DNA of 5,964 nucleotides, from positions 1 to 5,964 of the forward strand of contig JAIRQK010000009.1 in the NCBI GenBank assembly GCA_031256525.1, read 5' to 3'. The translations under genes and the position numbers were made by a program. Origin of the DNA: Campylobacteraceae bacterium (GTDB taxonomy: Bacteria > Campylobacterota > Campylobacteria > Campylobacterales > Campylobacteraceae). Positions within the stretch are counted from its first letter, which is position 1, and each line of letters begins with the position of its first letter. The notes beneath the pieces were generated by a model, which ran no database searches, was not told the DNA's origin, and saw only the letters and a list, made by a program, of their open reading frames with translations. This document shows, piece by piece, positions 1-5,964 of the stretch.

Positions 1-1
1 A

Positions 2-589
2 TATAAGAGTAATTGGAGGAAAAGGAGAAATATAAATAAAAAAAAGAAGATAATCATTGGCATTATTGCTATTTTAGCCACTCTTGCAATTATTGATACA
101 GCTTATTATCTATTTGATGAATGGTATGAAAGTAAAAAAGGATACTCTTCTGCATTAAACATACTTTTATTTAAAAAAAACACCTTTAATCAATCAAAAA
201 TTGAAACTAAAAATTTTATTATTGATTTACCAAAAGCACATTGGGCATCATATAAAAATTCTGCTTATAGTTATCACGGAATACCTATAGATAGTTATGG
301 TTGCATGTTCCCAGATGCTCATATATGGAAATATGATAATGAAGAACAAGCAAAAGAAGCAATGTTTTTTGTTTTTGGAAATGAAAAAATTTGCAAAACC
401 TTTGAACAACAACCAAATAAAACAATAAATAACTTTGAAGTTGAAGTTTATGATTGCACAAAAGAAGAAAAAGTGCAGGACAGAGTATATTTTTACAAAA
501 ATGAATATTTTTGGTTACCAGATTATCATCATGTTTTCTTCAAACTTCAATACGATAAATTCTTCGAAGGCGTTTGGTTAAAAGAGTAA
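2..589 (+). CDS. Hypothetical single-pass membrane-anchored protein, start uncertain (partial or non-ATG start)
   Basis: The frame is open from the window edge to TAA at 587-589, with no ATG, GTG or TTG before the ATG at 305, which would cut the protein in half. The natural start appears to be at 32-34, where ATA replaces ATG: the product would then begin with N-K-K-K-K followed by a hydrophobic segment (IIIGIIAILATLAII, about residues 7-21), a normal signal anchor, for 185 residues in all. Purine-rich GGAGGAAAAGGAG (15-27) just upstream fits a ribosome binding site. Alternatively the gene starts left of the window, since codons before 32 are also open and basic. The remainder (about 160 residues) is probably periplasmic, aromatic-rich, with three cysteines (SYGCMFP, EKICKTF, VYDCTKE). 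I do not recognise the family. The stop directly abuts the next ATG, so this is probably the upstream gene of the small-gene operon. The reading frame is well supported; the start is not. Confidence 0.7.
   Translation, partial: YKSNWRKRRNINKKKKIIIGIIAILATLAIIDTAYYLFDEWYESKKGYSSALNILLFKKNTFNQSKIETKNFIIDLPKAHWASYKNSAYSYHGIPIDSYGCMFPDAHIWKYDNEEQAKEAMFFVFGNEKICKTFEQQPNKTINNFEVEVYDCTKEEKVQDRVYFYKNEYFWLPDYHHVFFKLQYDKFFEGVWLKE
15..27 (+). promoter_or_regulatory. Ribosome binding site candidate before an ATA codon
   Basis: GGAGGAAAAGGAG contains two Shine-Dalgarno-like cores. The second (AAGGAG, 22-27) ends 4 bases before the ATA at 32-34, which is short; the first (GGAGGA, 15-20) ends 11 bases before it. 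It supports a translation start near 32 but does not prove one, because purine runs are common in AT-rich coding DNA. Confidence 0.4.
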
Positions 590-802
590 ATGATAATGCA
601 AAGGATAGTAAAAATATTCATAAAAATATTTATTGTTTTATTATTTTTAGCAGTTTCTGCTCATATGATGTTTATGATTGCTTTTTTTATAACATATGGC
701 AAAGAGCAACCAGTTGATTTTTTGCTTATTGAACAATGTATTGATTATGGTGTTGGTGGTTGGGATTATGAGACAAGGAGTTGCAGGTGGATAAAACAAT
801 GA
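590..802 (+). CDS. Small membrane protein with C-terminal Cys...GGWDY...Cys motif, 70 aa
   Basis: The ATG follows directly on the stop codon of the preceding gene, so translation is probably coupled; a second ATG two codons later (596) is an equally possible start. A basic N-terminus leads into a long hydrophobic stretch (about residues 8-38, rich in F, I, L and M), long enough for one transmembrane helix with flanks. The tail reads E-Q-C-I-D-Y-G-V-G-G-W-D-Y-E-T-R-S-C near residues 48-65. A Cys-x-Asp-x-Gly-Gly-x-Trp-Asp-Tyr-x5-Cys-like tail is, from memory, recurrent in small uncharacterised membrane proteins of proteobacteria; the two cysteines could form a disulfide if the tail is periplasmic. 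The gene overlaps the next by 4 bp (ATGA). Function is unknown. It is probably real, given the spacing and the motif. Confidence 0.75.
   Translation: MIMQRIVKIFIKIFIVLLFLAVSAHMMFMIAFFITYGKEQPVDFLLIEQCIDYGVGGWDYETRSCRWIKQ
785..790 (+). promoter_or_regulatory. Ribosome binding site deciding the start at 799
   Basis: AGGTGG ends 8 bases before the ATG at 799-801, a good Shine-Dalgarno distance, and that ATG overlaps the preceding TGA as ATGA. The upstream in-frame TTG at 781 is touched directly by an AAGGAG (775-780) with no spacer, so it is the poorer start. Confidence 0.55.
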
Positions 803-1086
803 AATTCCAAAAATCTTACATTTTTGCCCTTATGTTTTGTGCTTTGTATTTGTTGTTTTGGGTTGTGTTTGATTATTGCTCAAAACAAAGATTTAAGTTA
901 GCCGAAAGCGAGATTTTAAAACTTGAAAAAATGGTAGAAAATGGTGATATTTTATCATCAAACAAGTTGGTAAATTATAAATATTATATAAAAAAAGAGA
1001 ATTTGTGGGACATTGAAAAGTGGCTAAAAACCAAAAATGAAAATTTATATATTTTTCAAAAATATAATAATTTGGAACTGAAATGA
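799..1086 (+). CDS. Hypothetical small membrane-anchored protein, 95 aa
   Basis: The start at 799 is chosen over TTG 781 because ATG 799 forms an ATGA overlap with the upstream stop and has AGGTGG at good distance. The protein begins MKFQKSYIF and has one hydrophobic helix (about residues 7-27, including LMFCALYLLFWVVF). A hydrophilic, Lys/Glu-rich, probably helical domain of about 65 residues follows (AESEILKLEKMVENGD, then KENLWDIEKWLKTKNENLY). No signal-peptidase site stands out, so it is probably a signal anchor with the tail outside the cytoplasm. I do not recognise the family. It is the third member of the operon-like run and is followed 15 bp later by a 44-codon ORF in the same frame. 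Confidence 0.65.
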   Translation: MKFQKSYIFALMFCALYLLFWVVFDYCSKQRFKLAESEILKLEKMVENGDILSSNKLVNYKYYIKKENLWDIEKWLKTKNENLYIFQKYNNLELK

Positions 1087-1101
1087 TATTGGGAGAGCAA
1101 T

Positions 1102-1236
1102 ATGTTGCCATTTAAATGCGAAAAAAGTGGACAAGAATTTTTACCAGACGGAGACTGTTTGCTTGATATTGAAAATCTTATTCTTAATGACAAACTTTCT
1201 GATAAAAACAGATGGGATTGTAAAATTTATGATTAG
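1102..1236 (+). CDS. Short Cys-containing ORF, 44 aa, no membrane segment
   Basis: ATG at 1102 is preceded by GGGAG (1091-1095), 6 bases upstream, a proper ribosome binding site, and the ORF ends with TAG at 1234-1236. The product begins MLPFKCEKSGQEF, contains PDGDCLLDIENL and ends with NRWDCKIYD; it has three cysteines and no hydrophobic helix. It lies between the third and fifth genes with gaps of 15 and 10 bp, so it fits the operon layout. It shares its frame with the gene before it, so it could also be the separated 3' end of a longer ancestral gene. The ribosome binding site and ordinary amino-acid composition argue for a real small gene or a remnant of one. Function is unknown. Confidence 0.45.
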   Translation: MLPFKCEKSGQEFLPDGDCLLDIENLILNDKLSDKNRWDCKIYD

Positions 1237-1246
1237 AGATTAAATA

Positions 1247-1596
1247 ATGAAAAAAGTTGTTGTAGTATTGGTTAGTATCGTACTATATGTGCTCTTGTTT
1301 TATTTCCTTATGCCCAAACACAATCACTCAGCTTATTATGCCAATAAAGCGGATGTTATCACGACAGGTTGGATACCAAATATCTTGCCAGAATCAGCTT
1401 ATGATATTAAAGTAGAATACAATACAGACTCAAACGAATCAAATGGGAGTTTTAGATATCTTGAAGAAGACGAAGTAGTTTTTTGGAACATCTAAAAGTT
1501 AATGAAAATGGTTGTGTTTGGGGAAATTTTATATTTGAAGTTAATACACAAAACAATATAGTTTTTTTCAAGCTAAATAGAGAAACAATTCCTTAA
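1247..1596 (+). pseudogene. Frameshifted membrane-anchored protein with GWIP..LP.SA..I motif (YbbD-head-like)
   Basis: The first frame gives 82 codons from ATG 1247 to TAA 1493-1495: a signal anchor (residues 3-22, VVVVLVSIVLYVLLFYF), then GWIPNILPESAYDI at residues 41-54 and an acidic stretch. The +1-shifted frame continues with clear protein-like sequence (LEHLKVNENGCVWGNFIFEV) to TAA at 1594-1596. One extra T in the run at 1479-1484 would join them into a 116-residue protein reading EDEVVFLEHLKV across the joint. The GWIP..LP.SA..I...DTNE-like pattern recalls, from memory, small membrane-associated proteins related to the head domain of Escherichia coli YbbD, found near Rhs/polymorphic-toxin loci; this is a resemblance, not a verified hit. 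As it stands the gene is broken, phase-variable, or affected by a sequencing error in the homopolymer. It is the last gene of the run and ends 10 bp from the convergent recJ stop. Confidence 0.7.
1479..1484 (+). repeat. T6 homopolymer at the frameshift
   Basis: Six T follow GTAG inside the 82-codon frame. Seven T would restore the frame through to the stop at 1594-1596. Such a tract is a plausible slippage or base-calling site. Confidence 0.6.
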
Positions 1597-1606
1597 CTGA
1601 TATCAT

Positions 1607-4829
<3,223 letters not shown>

Positions 4830-4867
4830 CTAACTTTTTCCTATCTTTTCTTTTTTTGAATAACAAA

Positions 4868-4873
4868 ATTATA
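4868..4873 (-). promoter_or_regulatory. -10 box of the pyrG-recJ promoter
   Basis: On the - strand the sequence reads TTAGATATAATTTTG, a perfect TATAAT followed by T-rich DNA, matching the extended -10 style of Campylobacterota sigma-70 promoters. The predicted transcript would start near 4861, giving a leader of about 35 bases before the pyrG ATG. No distinct -35 box is seen, as is usual in this phylum. Confidence 0.6.
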
Positions 4874-4884
4874 TCTAAGCAAAA

Positions 4885-4915
4885 GTAATAATTATGTTAG
4901 TTTTGTAATAAATAT
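4885..4915. repeat. Direct repeat GTAATAAWTAT, two copies 20 bp apart
   Basis: GTAATAATTAT (4885-4895) and GTAATAAATAT (4905-4915) differ at one base and start exactly 20 bp apart, about two helical turns. They sit between the two divergent -10 boxes, where a regulator could touch both promoters. In DNA this AT-rich, chance similarity is quite possible, and I cannot assign a regulator. Confidence 0.3.
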
Positions 4916-4920
4916 TTGGA

Positions 4921-4926
4921 TATAAT
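4921..4926 (+). promoter_or_regulatory. -10 box of the DUF4139 gene promoter
   Basis: TTTGGATATAATCTCC holds a perfect TATAAT. The transcript would start near 4932-4934, leaving a leader of about 75 bases before the ATG at 5008. No convincing -35 box is visible 17 bp upstream. Confidence 0.6.
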
Positions 4927-4932
4927 CTCCAC

Positions 4933-4950
4933 ATAACACATTTTTGTTAT
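4933..4950 (+). repeat. Inverted repeat at the presumed transcript start
   Basis: ATAACA and TGTTAT form a perfect 6-bp inverted repeat around the 6-base spacer CATTTT. Lying right at the predicted start of the + strand transcript, it could be an operator or a weak 5' hairpin. It is short and AT-rich, so chance is a real alternative. No T tract follows as expected for a terminator. Confidence 0.25.
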
Positions 4951-4994
4951 TTTATTTTACGGCTAACTAAAAACTTTCATACAAAAAAACAGAC

Positions 4995-5000
4995 AAGGAG
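4995..5000 (+). promoter_or_regulatory. Ribosome binding site of the DUF4139 gene
   Basis: A consensus AAGGAG ends 7 bases before ATG 5008. It rules out ATG 5001, which directly adjoins it and lies in another frame, as the start. Confidence 0.8.
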
Positions 5001-5007
5001 ATGGGCT

Positions 5008-5964
5008 ATGAGAGTAAAATCTCTAATATTTTTATCAACCATACTTTTAGGGGGAGCAACTATGGGCCTAAATGCAGATTCATTAAAAACCGCTGAGATT
5101 CCAATAAAAAAAGTAACCCTTTACTCTTCAGGCGTTGGATATTTTGAGCACAAAGGAAAATTAAACGCACCTGCAACCATAATGTTACCATTTGAAACAG
5201 CTGCTTTAAATGATGTATTAAAATCTATCTCTATTTCTGACCCAAATACAAATTCACCATATATTAACTACTCTTCTGAAGAGACTCTGCAAAGAACACT
5301 TAATAGCTTAAGTGTTAATATTTCAAACAATCCATCAATTGTCGAGATATTAAACTCTCTTAGAGGTGCGGAGGTGAAAATTTTTACATCAAAAGAGACA
5401 GTTGGGAAGATAATAGGAGCAAATACAAAGAAAATTAGAAAAGATGGCGAAATTGCCGAAGAATCGACACTCTCCATTTTAAATAAAGAGAAAATACAAG
5501 TTATTCCAATTAGCGAAATCGTTTCATATAGCTTTACTGATAAAAAAATAACTAATGATTTTAATAGGGCATTGGAGGTCATTTTAAACTCAAAAAATAG
5601 CAATATAAAAAATATCAACATTCATCTCACAGGCGATAAAAAGAGGGATGTTGCTTTAAGCTATGTTGTTGCAAGTCCTGTTTGGAAAGCTACTTATAGA
5701 TTTAATTTGTCTGATAAAAAGCCTTATCTTCAAGGCTGGGCGATAGTTGATAATGTTGGTGAGATGGATTGGGAAGATGTGGAGTTATCACTTGTAACAG
5801 GTCGCCCTACTTCATTTATACAAAATCTTTATGCACCATATTACACAAATAGACCAATTATTCCTCTTTTGATAGCAGGTTTTGCGGAGGCAAAAGTTCA
5901 CGCTGATGGTTTTGGTAATTTTGCAGAAGAGGGAAGTACGGCAATGTATGATGAAGTTACTGCC
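5008..5964 (+). CDS. Secreted DUF4139 domain protein, 3' end beyond the window
   Basis: The frame is open from ATG 5008 to the window end (319 residues, no stop), with AAGGAG 7 bases upstream. The N-terminus is a signal peptide: MRVK, a hydrophobic core (residues 5-20), and a likely signal-peptidase site after L-N-A23. The mature part starts with the family's typical TLYSSGVGYFEHKG (about 37-50), followed by an ILNSLRG region. The DUF4139 hallmark comes next: SPVWKATYRFNL (223-234), QGWAIVDN (242-249), DWEDVELSLVTGRP (254-267), then LYAPYYTNRP. Family proteins are usually about 450-600 residues, so a substantial C-terminal part is missing here. Members are periplasmic or surface-linked with unknown biochemistry; some are annotated as mucoidy-inhibitor-like. 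The gene is divergent from pyrG with its own promoter, and the following genes cannot be seen. Confidence 0.9.
   Translation, partial: MRVKSLIFLSTILLGGATMGLNADSLKTAEIPIKKVTLYSSGVGYFEHKGKLNAPATIMLPFETAALNDVLKSISISDPNTNSPYINYSSEETLQRTLNSLSVNISNNPSIVEILNSLRGAEVKIFTSKETVGKIIGANTKKIRKDGEIAEESTLSILNKEKIQVIPISEIVSYSFTDKKITNDFNRALEVILNSKNSNIKNINIHLTGDKKRDVALSYVVASPVWKATYRFNLSDKKPYLQGWAIVDNVGEMDWEDVELSLVTGRPTSFIQNLYAPYYTNRPIIPLLIAGFAEAKVHADGFGNFAEEGSTAMYDEVTA

Noticed and set aside
3..35. Possible tail of an upstream gene (IRVIGGKGEI then stop)
   Set aside because: Only ten codons are visible and the frame cannot be distinguished from chance; it would fit an overlap with the ATA start at 32 but cannot be called.
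781..798. TTG start six codons upstream of ATG 799
   Set aside because: AAGGAG touches the TTG with no spacer, whereas ATG 799 has AGGTGG at 8 bases and an ATGA overlap.
893..1111. 72-residue ORF on the - strand
   Set aside because: It is antisense to the 95-residue membrane protein gene, has a composition typical of a shadow frame, and has no convincing ribosome binding site or motif.
1221..1226. TAAAAT as a -10 box for the gene at 1247
   Set aside because: Such hexamers are frequent in this AT-rich DNA, and the gene is only 10 bp behind the previous stop, so read-through transcription is simpler.
5268..5621. 117-residue hydrophobic ORF on the - strand
   Set aside because: It lies fully inside the well-supported DUF4139 gene; its hydrophobicity comes from reading the complement of Asn/Lys/Glu-rich codons.

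Overview
The window looks like a chromosomal piece of an AT-rich member of the Campylobacterota (Campylobacter, Sulfurimonas or Arcobacter-like). The evidence is the low GC content, the adjacent pyrG-recJ pair known from Campylobacter, and promoters with a strong TATAAT -10 box but no clear -35 box, as is usual for this phylum. Genus and species cannot be told from the sequence alone.

Left part (1-1596, + strand): a tightly packed run of five small genes. Four encode proteins with one N-terminal membrane segment and a short domain presumably outside the cytoplasm. One (44 residues) has no membrane segment. Spacing is operon-like: 0 bp, a 4-bp ATGA overlap, 15 bp and 10 bp. None has a firmly known function. 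The first lacks a usual start codon where its protein should begin (ATA at 32-34). The fifth is split by a one-base frameshift at a run of six T. Two carry recognisable motifs: a Cys-Asp...Gly-Gly-Trp-Asp-Tyr...Cys tail (590-802) and a GWIP..LP.SA..I element (1247-1596). The block has the look of an accessory, fast-changing locus ending against housekeeping genes.

Middle part (1607-4826, - strand): pyrG (CTP synthase) followed by recJ (single-strand 5'-3' DNA exonuclease). They overlap by 8 bp and are transcribed leftwards towards the small-gene block, so the two blocks converge with only about 10 bp between stop codons and no evident terminator.

Right part (4827-5964): a 181-bp divergent intergenic region with a -10 box for each direction, a pair of direct repeats 20 bp apart and a small inverted repeat at the presumed + strand transcript start. 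It is followed by the first 319 codons of a secreted DUF4139-family protein that runs off the window end.

No tRNA, rRNA, CRISPR array, transposase or attachment site was seen. The strongest leads are the small-gene cluster and its frameshifted last member.
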